Source: UBA8514 sp034933685
GTDB taxonomy: Bacteria; Bacillota; Clostridia; Lachnospirales; Anaerotignaceae
Length of the DNA stretch: 64,000 nt
Assembly: GCA_034933685.1 (NCBI GenBank)
Contig: JAYFNB010000017.1
Span: forward strand, 186,001 to 250,000
Direction of reading: 5' to 3'
Shown here: positions 1 to 8,341 of the stretch, piece after piece
Layout of the letters: every line of letters begins with the position of its first letter
Position numbering within the stretch: the first letter of the stretch is position 1
The notes under the pieces: generated by a model
What the model was told of the DNA's origin: nothing
What the model saw: only the letters and a program-made list of their open reading frames with translations
Database searches by the model: none
Position numbers and translations under genes: made by a program

Positions 1-2
1 TT

Positions 3-542
3 GAAGAAGCTTGCAAACAAATTAAAAAATGGGTACAAAGTGAGCGTATGCCCGTGCCAATATGGATTAACGTTTTTCAGCAAAATTTGTATGAAACCAA
101 GTTTATAGACAAGGTGTTTGAATTATCTAAAAGCTATGGCGTGCCACAAAACCTGTTGGGTTTTGAAATTCGTGCCAATTTACTGGCTATGGAAAATATG
201 GAAATTCTTGAGACTATTCAGAATTATCATGAACGCGGTTTTTTGGTTTGTGTAGACAGATTTGAACCATCTTCACCTATGTCAATACTTTACAACTATC
301 CTCTAGATAGGGTGAAAATTACAAGTGAATATTTAGAGCTGGCAAAACGTTCTGCACGCGTTAAGAAGGGGCTTCAAAATTTAATTAGTTTTAGTAGAGA
401 GCTAAATATTTCAGCTTGTGGCAAAGGAGTTCAAACAAAAGCCGACGAGGAATTGCTTGAAGAGGTTGAATGTGAGGCAGTTCAGGGCGATTTCTATGGC
501 GATGCCTGCGATATGAAGAGCTTTGAGGAAATGATTTTTTAA
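3..542 (+). CDS. C-terminal part of a degenerate EAL-domain protein
   Basis: The reading frame is open from the left edge (codons from position 3), so the true start lies outside the window. The 179 visible residues follow the EAL (c-di-GMP phosphodiesterase) fold order: a PIWINV strand like the usual 'vNlS' segment, FEIRANL where active enzymes have ELTES, VDRFEP where they have DDFGxG, then DRVKIT and a QGDFYG end. The metal- and substrate-binding Glu and Asp residues are therefore mostly replaced. I infer a catalytically dead EAL domain, perhaps a c-di-GMP sensor or a protein scaffold. What lies N-terminal (GGDEF or other) cannot be seen. It ends just before a strong terminator. Confidence 0.7.
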   Translation, partial: EEACKQIKKWVQSERMPVPIWINVFQQNLYETKFIDKVFELSKSYGVPQNLLGFEIRANLLAMENMEILETIQNYHERGFLVCVDRFEPSSPMSILYNYPLDRVKITSEYLELAKRSARVKKGLQNLISFSRELNISACGKGVQTKADEELLEEVECEAVQGDFYGDACDMKSFEEMIF

Positions 543-576
543 TAAACTTAGAAAATTTTAATATGCAACAATGGAA

Positions 577-622
577 ACCTGTAAAGCAAAGTTAATATAA
601 CAATGCTTTACAGGTGTTTTTT
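577..622 (+). terminator. Intrinsic terminator after the EAL gene
   Basis: Perfect 12-bp inverted repeat (ACCTGTAAAGCA at 577-588, TGCTTTACAGGT at 604-615) followed by a T-run. It ends the plus-strand gene and, being symmetric, may also insulate the minus-strand histidine kinase gene that ends at 640. Confidence 0.9.
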
Positions 623-639
623 ATTAATTATAATCTTGT

Positions 640-2013
640 TTAATTTCGGGCTTCGGGCAGGATAAATGTAAACACCGTTCCTTCGCATATTTCGCTTTCA
701 ACTAATATAATTCCATTATGCTTTTCTATAATCCACTTAACCATTGCTAGCCCAAGGCCAGAGCTTCCGTTAGTATTGCTTCGTGAAGGGTCGATCTGAA
801 AAAATCTGTCCCAAATTTTAGCCAAATATTCAGGGGCAATGCCAATTCCGTTGTCAGCAATTTTACCCTGAACACTTCCATTAATACAGTGCAATGAAAT
901 TTTAACCTTACCGTCTTGTTTACCATATTGTATAGCATTTGACATTAGGTTTATCAGCATTCTCATAATAAGGGTTTGGTCGGCATTAATGTAAATATTG
1001 CTATCAATATCATTTAAAAATTCAATGTTTTTTTCGCTGGACATTATCTCCATCTCCTCAATAACCATTTGCATTGTTTCGCTTAAATTGAGGGTTTCAA
1101 GGCTAATTATTTGCTTGTTATTATCAGTTTTTGCCAACATAAGCAGTTCATTTATAAGCTTTGACATTTTTTTAGATTGCCGTAAAATTACTTTTAGAGA
1201 GTCTTTTTTTTCCTCGTCATTCTCTTGTGACAGAAGGTATTCACACTGTGACATTATTACTGAGGTTGGAGTTCTTAACTCATGTGAAGCATCACATGTA
1301 AACTGTCGTTCGTTATCAAAAGATTTCTGCAAACGCTCAAACATCTTGTCAAATGTTTCAGCTAGTTCATATATCTCATCATGAGCATGTGCGTCGCCAT
1401 AGATGGAAATTCGCTTAGATAAATCAATTCCGCCAGAAATTTCGTTAGCCGCCGAGGTTATTTTTGACACAGGTGCAAAGGCCCTTTTCGTAATTAAATA
1501 TCCACCAAGGGCTGTAAACAAGGCAATGAATGGGAAAATAATTAGGGTAATCTTTATCATGGATGTGCTTGCAATGTTTTCGGAATTGGCAGGAATAATT
1601 CCTCGTGCCCAAAGGTTTTCATGGCGTTTGAAGTTTAAAAAGAAATCGTAGATGTAGTATTTTGTGCCGTTGACTTCAATTACTTGAAAATGCCTATCTT
1701 TAAACTCTGTATAAGTTGCATCTATTAATATAGAGTTTTTTTTGCTGAAAAAAACATTATTATTTGTGTCATAAATAACTACATCAACACCCTTGCTGTT
1801 TTTGAATTCCGGGCTTATTTTAATTTGCCCATCATTATCATAACGTACAGACGAAAATGCCCATTCTACTGCATTTATAAGTCGCATTCGCAGTATGGAT
1901 TCCGTCATTTTGTTTGAACTTATTATAAGTACAATAATAAAAATAGCCGTTAGGGTTGCAACAAATACAGTGTACCAAAGAGTGACCTTAAGTTTTATTG
2001 ATAGTTTTTTCAT
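640..2013 (-). CDS. Membrane sensor histidine kinase (HAMP-HisKA-HATPase)
   Basis: 457 residues. A first membrane helix lies at about 13-32, an extracellular sensing region at about 33-150, and a second helix at about 154-175. HAMP follows, then HisKA with the phospho-accepting His244 in SHELRTP, then the HATPase with N box (NLMSNAIQYG), DNGIGI and GLGLAMVKW. This is a complete orthodox kinase of the OmpR-partner type. Its start is one nucleotide after the stop of the response-regulator gene, so the two are one operon and surely cognate. The signal sensed is unknown. The divergent neighbour, an SLH surface protein, suggests a cell-envelope cue; that is inference from position only. Confidence 0.95.
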   Translation of the reverse strand: MKKLSIKLKVTLWYTVFVATLTAIFIIVLIISSNKMTESILRMRLINAVEWAFSSVRYDNDGQIKISPEFKNSKGVDVVIYDTNNNVFFSKKNSILIDATYTEFKDRHFQVIEVNGTKYYIYDFFLNFKRHENLWARGIIPANSENIASTSMIKITLIIFPFIALFTALGGYLITKRAFAPVSKITSAANEISGGIDLSKRISIYGDAHAHDEIYELAETFDKMFERLQKSFDNERQFTCDASHELRTPTSVIMSQCEYLLSQENDEEKKDSLKVILRQSKKMSKLINELLMLAKTDNNKQIISLETLNLSETMQMVIEEMEIMSSEKNIEFLNDIDSNIYINADQTLIMRMLINLMSNAIQYGKQDGKVKISLHCINGSVQGKIADNGIGIAPEYLAKIWDRFFQIDPSRSNTNGSSGLGLAMVKWIIEKHNGIILVESEICEGTVFTFILPEARN

Positions 2014-2014
2014 A

Positions 2015-2686
2015 TTATTCCACCCTTAAAACGTACCCCAAATTTCTAATTGTTTGTATTAGCTTAACATCAAAATTGTCATCAATTTTTTTACGCAAAT
2101 AACGTATGTAAACCTTTATTACATTACTGCAGCCATCATAATCATAGTTCCAAATGTGTTGTTCAATTTTTTCTTTTGAAAGAACGATCCCTTGGTTTCT
2201 TATCATGTATTCCAAAATGGCAAATTCTTTGCTTGAAAGGCTGATGGTTACATCTCCACGCTGAACAAGATGAGTGTCACAATTAACGGTTAGGTCGGCA
2301 AGGGTAAATATGTTAGATACACTTTCTGTTTTTCGCCGTATCATAACCTTTATTCGTGCTAGAAGTTCGTCAAATGCAAACGGCTTAATAAGGTAATCGT
2401 CAGCGCCACAATTTAAACCATTAACTCTGTCTTCTATGCTGTCTTTTGCTGTTAATAAAAGCACAGGAGTTTTTATGTTTTTGCTTCTTATTCTTTTAAG
2501 AACCTCAATGCCATTAAGTTTGGGCATCATTATATCAAGCACAACTGCGTCATAATCTGTTAAGCGAATAAAATCCCAGGCATCCTCGCCATTAAAGCAA
2601 CTGTCCACACCGTAATTTTCATTTTTAAGTCTTTTAACCAAAATTTCGTTTAAATCTTCCTCATCCTCTGCTATTAATATTCGCAT
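2015..2686 (-). CDS. OmpR/PhoB-family response regulator
   Basis: 223 residues, the normal family length. The receiver domain carries the acidic pocket (AEDEED near the N-terminus), phospho-acceptor Asp51 in VVLDIMMP, Thr79 and Lys101 in YLIKPF. The C-terminal winged helix spans about 128-223 and ends with the usual 'IRNLGYVLR' wing. It is the first gene of the operon, upstream of the histidine kinase, with a GGAGG site before the ATG at 2686. Its promoter region is shared with the divergent SLH gene and contains GTTAA-type direct repeats with one-helical-turn spacing, as expected for an OmpR-family operator, so autoregulation and control of the SLH gene are likely. Confidence 0.95.
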   Translation of the reverse strand: MRILIAEDEEDLNEILVKRLKNENYGVDSCFNGEDAWDFIRLTDYDAVVLDIMMPKLNGIEVLKRIRSKNIKTPVLLLTAKDSIEDRVNGLNCGADDYLIKPFAFDELLARIKVMIRRKTESVSNIFTLADLTVNCDTHLVQRGDVTISLSSKEFAILEYMIRNQGIVLSKEKIEQHIWNYDYDGCSNVIKVYIRYLRKKIDDNFDVKLIQTIRNLGYVLRVE

Positions 2687-2719
2687 TAGAACACCTCCAA
2701 TATAAGAATAATAAAATTT

Positions 2720-2813
2720 GGTTAAAACAAGGTTAAATATAGTTAATTATATATAACTATGACATATTATAATATTTTTGTAAATAAATTTTTTGCCTTA
2801 ACCCATCCTTAAC
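2720..2813. promoter_or_regulatory. Candidate OmpR-family operator between the regulator and SLH genes
   Basis: GGTTAAA at 2720-2726 and again at 2731-2737, with a weaker AGTTAAT at 2741-2747, gives 10-11 bp spacing. Closer to the SLH gene, CCTTAAC occurs at 2796-2802 (from the second C, CTTAAC) and at 2807-2813, again 11 bp apart and on the opposite strand. Direct repeats with one helical turn of spacing are the known binding pattern of PhoB/OmpR dimers. The assignment to the adjacent regulator is inference. Confidence 0.5.
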
Positions 2814-2886
2814 TTCCTGCAATTATTATTGTTTTTGAAAAAGAAACAATGTAGTTCAAAATTGAGAGGTTAAGGAGCGGATAAGC

Positions 2887-4530
2887 ATGAAGAAAAAATT
2901 TAGCATATTATTAGCCAGTATGGTTATGATTTCATCAACGGTAACAAGTTTTGGCGCAAGTTTTGCAGATATTAACGATGTGCCATGGGCAGGGGCAGCA
3001 ACATACATTAATGAAGCGGCAAATCTTGGCCTTATGGCAGGTGAAGAGAGCGACGGCAAAACAATATTTAGGGCGAAAGATGCGGTAACCCTTTGTGAAA
3101 CAGCACAGTTGGTTTACAACCTTCTTAAAATATCTGAAAATGTTTCGGTTTCAGATGATGTGGTCACAAAATGGACATCGGTTATGGCAGGATACAATAT
3201 TCCCGCTTGGGCATACAATGCTGTTGCATATTGCCTTGACAATTCCATAGTTTCTGCTAGCAATCTTTCAGAGTTTATGCTGTCTAATGGGAAAAGCAAA
3301 GGTGCTATCAGAGAAGAAGTTGCAGAAATGGTTGGCAGAGCACTATGTTTGGTGGACAGTTCAATTTCGGTAAACAATACAGCTACTTCATTTAACGATA
3401 ATGCAGAAATTTCATCTTTGGCAGCAGGATATATTGCAATGCTTTCAGATAAAGGAATACTTTCTGGCGACGACGATGGGAATTTTAACCCGAAGAAAAC
3501 CATTAACCGCGCAGAAATGGCTGTTTTAACAACAAAAAGTTACACTGCACTTAAAAATAAAGCCGAAGAAGCAGTTCCGGCAATAGGCACAGCCTCGGCA
3601 TTTGTATCTGGTGCAATTACATATGGAAGTAGTGTGATTGTTTCTTTTGCAAGCGGAACACCAAAGGCCAGTTATACAATAGACGCTAGTGTGCCTGTAG
3701 CATATAAGGATGGGACAGCCGCGGCGAATACGGACATTACCTCAGGAAAGCTTGTGTCAATTACCTATAACGGAGATTTAGTTACAAATGTTGTGATAGA
3801 GGAAGCAGCTCCAACAACAACTGCAACAACTACTACGGATACCGTTTCTGGCACAATCAGCTATCTTTCATCTATAAAAATAAAATTTTCTGGCAACAGC
3901 ACTTATTACTATATTGACGAGGATTATGTATATGTAATGCTTGATGACGATGATGTGGATTTGGATGATTTAATTGATGCTATTGATGATGGAGATACAA
4001 TCAAAGCTAAAATTACTTTAGACAGCGAAGATTATGTGATAGATATTGAGGCAACAACGCAAGATACTGATGAGGTTAAGGGCACAATTTCAACAATAAC
4101 AACAAGCAAAATTAAGTTAACAACGGGGAAATACTATTATTTTGATGATGCTGATGATGTAGATGTAACCTTGGATGACGATGATGCAGATGTTGATGAT
4201 TTAATTGACGCAGTTGACGACGGTGATGAAATATATGTAATACTAACACTGGACAGCGATGATTACATAATAGAAATTGAGGCGACTACAGAGGATACAG
4301 ACGAGGTAAAAGGCACAATATCAACAATAACTACAAGCAAAATTAAGCTAACAAGCGGAAGTTACTATTATTTTGACGATGCTGACGATGTGGATGTAAC
4401 CCTTGACGATGATGATGCAGATGTGGATGACATTATTGACGCAGTTGATGATGGAGATGAAATATATGTAATACTTACATTAGACAGTGATGACTACATA
4501 ATCGAAATTGAGGCAACAACAGAGGATTAA
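2887..4530 (+). CDS. SLH-domain surface protein with acidic tandem repeats
   Basis: 547 residues with a signal peptide (MKKKFSILLASMVMISS..., likely cleaved after SFGAS). About residues 25-225 form SLH repeats (FADINDVPWAGAAT; IPAWAYNAVAYCLDN; ISSLAAGYIAMLSDKGILSGDDDG), which in this family bind secondary cell-wall polysaccharide. A beta-rich linker and a Thr-rich stretch follow. The last 228 residues are three 77-residue units (DNA 3844-4074, 4075-4305 and 4306-4527), each holding several Asp clusters (LDDDD, VDDLIDAVDDGDE). The last unit is cut at residue 74 by the stop. I infer a wall-anchored, strongly acidic, possibly calcium-binding protein. It is divergent from the two-component system that probably controls it. 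Confidence 0.88.
   Translation: MKKKFSILLASMVMISSTVTSFGASFADINDVPWAGAATYINEAANLGLMAGEESDGKTIFRAKDAVTLCETAQLVYNLLKISENVSVSDDVVTKWTSVMAGYNIPAWAYNAVAYCLDNSIVSASNLSEFMLSNGKSKGAIREEVAEMVGRALCLVDSSISVNNTATSFNDNAEISSLAAGYIAMLSDKGILSGDDDGNFNPKKTINRAEMAVLTTKSYTALKNKAEEAVPAIGTASAFVSGAITYGSSVIVSFASGTPKASYTIDASVPVAYKDGTAAANTDITSGKLVSITYNGDLVTNVVIEEAAPTTTATTTTDTVSGTISYLSSIKIKFSGNSTYYYIDEDYVYVMLDDDDVDLDDLIDAIDDGDTIKAKITLDSEDYVIDIEATTQDTDEVKGTISTITTSKIKLTTGKYYYFDDADDVDVTLDDDDADVDDLIDAVDDGDEIYVILTLDSDDYIIEIEATTEDTDEVKGTISTITTSKIKLTSGSYYYFDDADDVDVTLDDDDADVDDIIDAVDDGDEIYVILTLDSDDYIIEIEATTED
3844..4527 (+). repeat. Three in-frame 231-bp acidic repeat units
   Basis: Unit boundaries are at 3844, 4075 and 4306, each opening with Val-Ser/Lys-Gly-Thr-Ile-Ser. 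Units 2 and 3 differ at only three amino acids over 74, but at about two dozen synonymous codons by my count. The duplication is therefore not recent and the protein sequence has been held by selection or by protein-level constraint. Confidence 0.9.
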
Positions 4531-4546
4531 TTAAATACTTAAAATT

Positions 4547-4585
4547 AAGGGTGCAGTTCATTTGGTAACTGTACCCTTGTTATAT
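4547..4585 (+). terminator. Terminator of the SLH gene
   Basis: 12-bp stem with one G-T pair (4547-4558 with 4567-4578), followed by a U-rich but interrupted tail. The 3' arm overlaps the putative -35 of the next gene. Confidence 0.7.
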
Positions 4586-4605
4586 TTCTTGAACTTCGTT
4601 ATAAT
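4577..4605 (+). promoter_or_regulatory. Sigma-A-type promoter for the EFR1 gene
   Basis: TTGTTA at 4577-4582, a 17-nt spacer, and a consensus TATAAT at 4600-4605, about 50 nt upstream of the TTG start at 4658. Confidence 0.6.
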
Positions 4606-4657
4606 TGAATTAGTAAATTGGTATAGAAGTCAGTATTAATAACGGAAGGTGATTAAT

Positions 4658-5476
4658 TTGAAATACAAAAAGGTATGGGCAATGTACTTTAGCCCAACAG
4701 GAACAACAAAAAAGATTGTTACCAATATTGCAAAAGAAGTAGCACATGGTATTGAAGCGGAGTTAAGTACGCTGGATTTTACACCTCCAATGGTACGCAA
4801 TGAGGGGAATAGTTTTTCTGAAAATGATATTGTTATTTTTGGAGTACCTGTGTATGCAGGGCGAGTACCTAATGTTTTGCTTGAATACCTTTCAAAGGTA
4901 ATTGGCGGAGGTGCAATTGCAGTGCCTGTGGTGCTATTTGGAAACCGTAATTACGATGATGCACTAATTGAACTTAGGAATATTTTACATAATAATGGAT
5001 TTAGCCCCGTTGCTGCAGGGGCATTTATTGGTGAACATTCCTTTTCTAGAATCCTTGGTAAAAACAGACCAGACGAAAGGGATTTAAAGGTTGCAACTGA
5101 ATTTGCAAGTGAGATTGCAAATAAAATAATAACTGGAAATTTTGGGAATATTCCAGTTGAAGTAAAAGGAGAAAACTCTTTAAGAGGGTATTATAAGCCT
5201 CGTGACATGAAAGAAAATATAATTGATATACGCAAGGTTAAGCCGAAAACTAATGATAAGTGCAACAATTGCGGTATTTGTGTAAAGGTATGTCCTATGG
5301 GGTCAATAAGCAGCGAAAACGTAAGAGAGTATACAGGCATTTGCATAAAGTGCGGAGCATGTATAAAGAAATGTCCACAAAATGCAAAATACTACGATGA
5401 TGAAAACTACTTATACCATAAGAAAGATTTGGAGGAAGAATTTCAACGCAGAGCTGAGCCTGAAACTTTTTTATAA
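4658..5476 (+). CDS. EFR1-type flavodoxin-ferredoxin fusion protein
   Basis: The N-terminal half is flavodoxin-like: the FMN phosphate loop is FSPTGTTKK, followed by VPVYAGRVP. The C-terminal part holds two [4Fe-4S] motifs, CNNCGICVKVCP and CIKCGACIKKCP. Family members are thought to shuttle electrons in anaerobes; the physiological partner is not known. I chose TTG at 4658 because GGAAGGTG (4644-4651) sits 6-8 nt upstream and the protein then starts MKYKKVWAMYFSPTG; an in-frame GTG at 4649 overlaps that site. It is monocistronic, with its own promoter, and ends at a terminator shared with the convergent hydrolase gene. Confidence 0.85.
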   Translation: MKYKKVWAMYFSPTGTTKKIVTNIAKEVAHGIEAELSTLDFTPPMVRNEGNSFSENDIVIFGVPVYAGRVPNVLLEYLSKVIGGGAIAVPVVLFGNRNYDDALIELRNILHNNGFSPVAAGAFIGEHSFSRILGKNRPDERDLKVATEFASEIANKIITGNFGNIPVEVKGENSLRGYYKPRDMKENIIDIRKVKPKTNDKCNNCGICVKVCPMGSISSENVREYTGICIKCGACIKKCPQNAKYYDDENYLYHKKDLEEEFQRRAEPETFL

Positions 5477-5480
5477 GATT

Positions 5481-5522
5481 ACAGCCCGAAAAAACAATTT
5501 TTGTTTTGACGGGCTGTTTTTT
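5481..5522. terminator. Terminator between convergent genes
   Basis: Perfect 8-bp stem ACAGCCCG (5481-5488) and CGGGCTGT (5510-5517) with T-run on the plus side. It can serve the flavodoxin gene and possibly also the minus-strand SGNH gene ending at 5522. Confidence 0.8.
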
Positions 5523-7558
5523 CATTTACTTAAAAAACCAATAGCACTGTAAGTTGCGAAAGCAAGATTTTTGTATCCACCAAGGTTAGGATGAGTGGTG
5601 TCGGTAACAACCATAGCCGCATTTTGATTATCTTCGTTGATTAAGGGCTCAATAAACTTAAAATCACCATAACTGCTAAGGTTTAAATACGCTGGCGATA
5701 TGTAAATACCTGTATTGCTATAGTGGTTTGTAAGAGCACTTGTAAACCCAAGGCGCTTATCTTTTGCATAAGCTGTTTCTCCCTCAGAAAATGGCATTAT
5801 TGGCGTATTTATAATTATTTTTGTGTTAGGGTTATAAGAATGTATACTGTCTGTAATTTTGTCAAAATAATTTAGAATTTCACCATAGGTATTATGACCA
5901 ACGAGGTTAATATCATTAATGCCAAGGCTTATTACAACATAGTTTACATCTTTATAACCATTGCTTTGCATATAATAATCAAAGTCAAACTTCCCATTAT
6001 TTAGAAACGGATTGCTAAAGCCGTATTTTGCAGAAACATTGCAGTAATCATATGCAGACCATCCGCCACGACCTTCGTGTTTACTGCCCTCATTTCCGCG
6101 AGTGCCTAAAAGGTTAACTTGGCCTTCATTAAACATATCAACAAAATATTTTGTGTAATAATTTTCATTTAAAAGGCTGTCACCCATAAAAAGAATAGTG
6201 GTGTTTTCCTCAATATTATTTGTAAAACTAATTTCGGTGGTGGCGGTTAATTTGCCGTTAAGGAACAAATCTAATTTTCCTTCAGTGGTTGCAGTTATTT
6301 TCCCGTCAGAAGAAAGTATAGCACCGTTGTCGTCCTTAATTGTTATTTGGTCGCCAGAGGTTATATTACCGTGCAAGAGTGCATTGTTAAAATCCAAAAC
6401 GGTGCCTTCTTTAACAGGAATAACCGATGGAAGAATGAACTGTTTATCAACTATGCAGCTATCTAAAATTCCAGTTTGAGCAAAGAAAAAGCCATTTAAA
6501 TTGGCATTTGGAAGCTGAAGTTGGGCAAGGTGGACCATAAGCCTTATTGCAGTGGAGTTTTCACCCGCAACAAGAATTTCAGTTGCCTTTGCTGTAATAA
6601 AATCTGCTTTTGAAAAAAGGCATTTTCCAGTATAAACATTTTTGTTGTTATCTTTTATTTCAAGTGTAAAGCCATCATTGGTTGGATAAATTCCACTTAC
6701 AAAAAAGCCAGTATTTCCGTTGCTGCTAAAAATCTCCACACTTTCTGTAGCAGAAAGAAATCTGTCCATAACATCATTGCCAGTAGTTGATGCTGAAAAA
6801 AGCTGAGTATTTAATTGAATGTCTGTGTCAGTTTTAATGCCGGAAATGTTAACATCGGTATAGCCTATGTTACTGTTCATTGCGGTGTTAAGGGCAGCTT
6901 GAATTTCTTCACCAAAAGGTTCAAATTTTGGCGCTGGGCTTACATAATAAAGCTTTACAGGTTTTCCGTTATCATATTGGGTTTTTAAATATGTTTTAAG
7001 CTCATCGACTGTTTTTACATTGCGAACATTCATGAAACGCATTAAAATTTCATCATTTCCAAAATAAATTCCGTCATAAATATTGGTTTGCTGTGATGAA
7101 TATGTATGTACGTCAAAGTGAGTGCAATAACCATTGCGAATTCCAACAGGTTCATTGTTTTTGCAGCTGAAAATAACGGATTTAGTATTTTGGAAGCTTT
7201 GCTTTTTAAATAATTGCCAGTCTTCATCACCATTAAAGGTTTTAACTGTTACGTTTCTTTCCACACCCCAAAGACCATCTTTTTGAATAACTTTATCGCA
7301 ATAGAAGTCTGTAACCTTGTAAAGTGGTGAGTTAAGAGGAATTTCTATGGTTTTGTAAGGTGTGTACAGCTTAAGCAGGTTGCCTTCACCTACACCTTTT
7401 ACAGTAATGGTGTTCCATGGGTTTATGTTGTAGCTTGAATTTGCAATAGCGGTTTTGGTTTCACCTTCAATTATAATGCCTTTAGTGGATGCGCCAAGGG
7501 CATTTGTTGAAAGAGAAAGAACCATTGCAGTTAAGGCAAATATGATTTTATTTTTCAC
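5522..7558 (-). CDS. Secreted SGNH/GDSL-family hydrolase
   Basis: 678 residues with an N-terminal signal peptide (hydrophobic run ending ...TNALGA). The first ~440 residues are beta-rich and of unknown fold, probably carbohydrate- or wall-binding. The C-terminal third is an SGNH hydrolase: block I FMGDSLL (Ser461), block III LGINDIN (Asn near 548) and block V DTTHPN (His656), so the Ser-His-Asp machinery is complete. Such enzymes deacylate esters, often acetyl groups on polysaccharides. It is a single gene with a GGAGGAAG ribosome site and no partner genes, so its substrate is undetermined. Confidence 0.85.
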   Translation of the reverse strand: MKNKIIFALTAMVLSLSTNALGASTKGIIIEGETKTAIANSSYNINPWNTITVKGVGEGNLLKLYTPYKTIEIPLNSPLYKVTDFYCDKVIQKDGLWGVERNVTVKTFNGDEDWQLFKKQSFQNTKSVIFSCKNNEPVGIRNGYCTHFDVHTYSSQQTNIYDGIYFGNDEILMRFMNVRNVKTVDELKTYLKTQYDNGKPVKLYYVSPAPKFEPFGEEIQAALNTAMNSNIGYTDVNISGIKTDTDIQLNTQLFSASTTGNDVMDRFLSATESVEIFSSNGNTGFFVSGIYPTNDGFTLEIKDNNKNVYTGKCLFSKADFITAKATEILVAGENSTAIRLMVHLAQLQLPNANLNGFFFAQTGILDSCIVDKQFILPSVIPVKEGTVLDFNNALLHGNITSGDQITIKDDNGAILSSDGKITATTEGKLDLFLNGKLTATTEISFTNNIEENTTILFMGDSLLNENYYTKYFVDMFNEGQVNLLGTRGNEGSKHEGRGGWSAYDYCNVSAKYGFSNPFLNNGKFDFDYYMQSNGYKDVNYVVISLGINDINLVGHNTYGEILNYFDKITDSIHSYNPNTKIIINTPIMPFSEGETAYAKDKRLGFTSALTNHYSNTGIYISPAYLNLSSYGDFKFIEPLINEDNQNAAMVVTDTTHPNLGGYKNLAFATYSAIGFLSK

Positions 7559-7756
7559 TTTTCTTCCTCCTTTTAAAATAACATGACCTATATTTTAACA
7601 CACTATCAACAATTTTAATATACCACTGAGGATTAAAAATGATTTTGCAAAATAAATTTTATTGGCAAGTACAAGGGTTACAATTGTTTTGTAAGCATAC
7701 CAAGCCACATTTTTGCATATACATTAGCAAAACAAGTATATTCAGGGGTGTTGTTT

Positions 7757-8008
7757 TTGAAAAATTATATAGAGGAAAGGGCAATAGAGGTTGCAGAATT
7801 TATCATTAGTTCTAACGCCACAGTAAGGGAAACCGCAAAAAGATTTGGTGTAAGTAAAAGCACAGTACATAAGGATATTACCGATAGGGTAGAGAAGTTA
7901 AATCCTCAGCTTGCAAAAGACGTGCGCAAGGTTTTGGAGGTAAATAAGGCAGAGCGCCACATTAGAGGTGGTCTGGCAACAAGAGAAAAATATTTGCATA
8001 AAAGGTAA
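7757..8008 (+). CDS. spoIIID: Sporulation transcription factor SpoIIID
   Basis: 83 residues from a TTG start at 7757; the B. subtilis protein also begins with a (D/N)YI(K/E)ER segment at its first residues, which decides this start over GTG 7748. AGGGGTG lies just upstream. The helix-turn-helix VRETAKRFGVSKSTVHKD is nearly identical to the family consensus, followed by the typical basic RHIRGG(L/E)AT tail. SpoIIID is the mother-cell regulator acting between sigma E and sigma K. Its presence indicates an endospore-forming organism. The gene stands alone and is followed by a strong terminator. Confidence 0.95.
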   Translation: MKNYIEERAIEVAEFIISSNATVRETAKRFGVSKSTVHKDITDRVEKLNPQLAKDVRKVLEVNKAERHIRGGLATREKYLHKR

Positions 8009-8017
8009 TTAGAAAGT

Positions 8018-8055
8018 CGACCTTACTAAACTAAAAATTGGTAAGGTCGTTTCAA
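8018..8055 (+). terminator. Terminator of spoIIID
   Basis: Perfect stem CGACCTTAC (8018-8026) with GTAAGGTCG (8041-8049), then a U-rich tail. The same stem sequence recurs at 18651-18688. Confidence 0.8.
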
Positions 8056-8152
8056 TTCTTTCTTTATTAGTTAGCATGGATTTACAAATAAACGTCTAAG
8101 AAGTGGTGGATTGGCAGCTTGTGCAACATTGTGCTAAGGTAATATTAACTGT

Positions 8153-8341
8153 TCAAAGCCTACTTCCATTATCAACCCATTCTTTTGCCTCTTCTACTCT
8201 ATAATTTCCTCGGGTTTTCAAGTTTGTTTCCTTATCAACAGTATCCTCGTCGGACCAAGATTCAGAGTTTTTGTTGCTTGAAGTATTTCCATTATGTGGT
8301 CTTTTACTTTCACTGCCGAATTTATCATTATTTCTTGGCAT
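8153..8341 (-). CDS. Small hydrophilic DUF3787-like (spore-type) protein
   Basis: 62 residues, very hydrophilic and without membrane segment. The C-terminal pattern SWSDEDTVDKETN...VEEAKEWVD resembles the W-x-D...AKEWVD motif I associate with DUF3787, a family linked to clostridial spore surfaces. A strong GGAGGAAAAG site lies 4 nt before the ATG, which supports real translation. Its position beside spoIIID fits a sporulation role, but that is inference. Alternative: an unrelated small cytosolic protein. Confidence 0.6.
   Translation of the reverse strand: MPRNNDKFGSESKRPHNGNTSSNKNSESWSDEDTVDKETNLKTRGNYRVEEAKEWVDNGSRL

Noticed and set aside
3844..4527. CRISPR-like or satellite repeat
   Set aside because: The periodicity is exactly 77 codons in frame and belongs to the SLH protein; no spacers.
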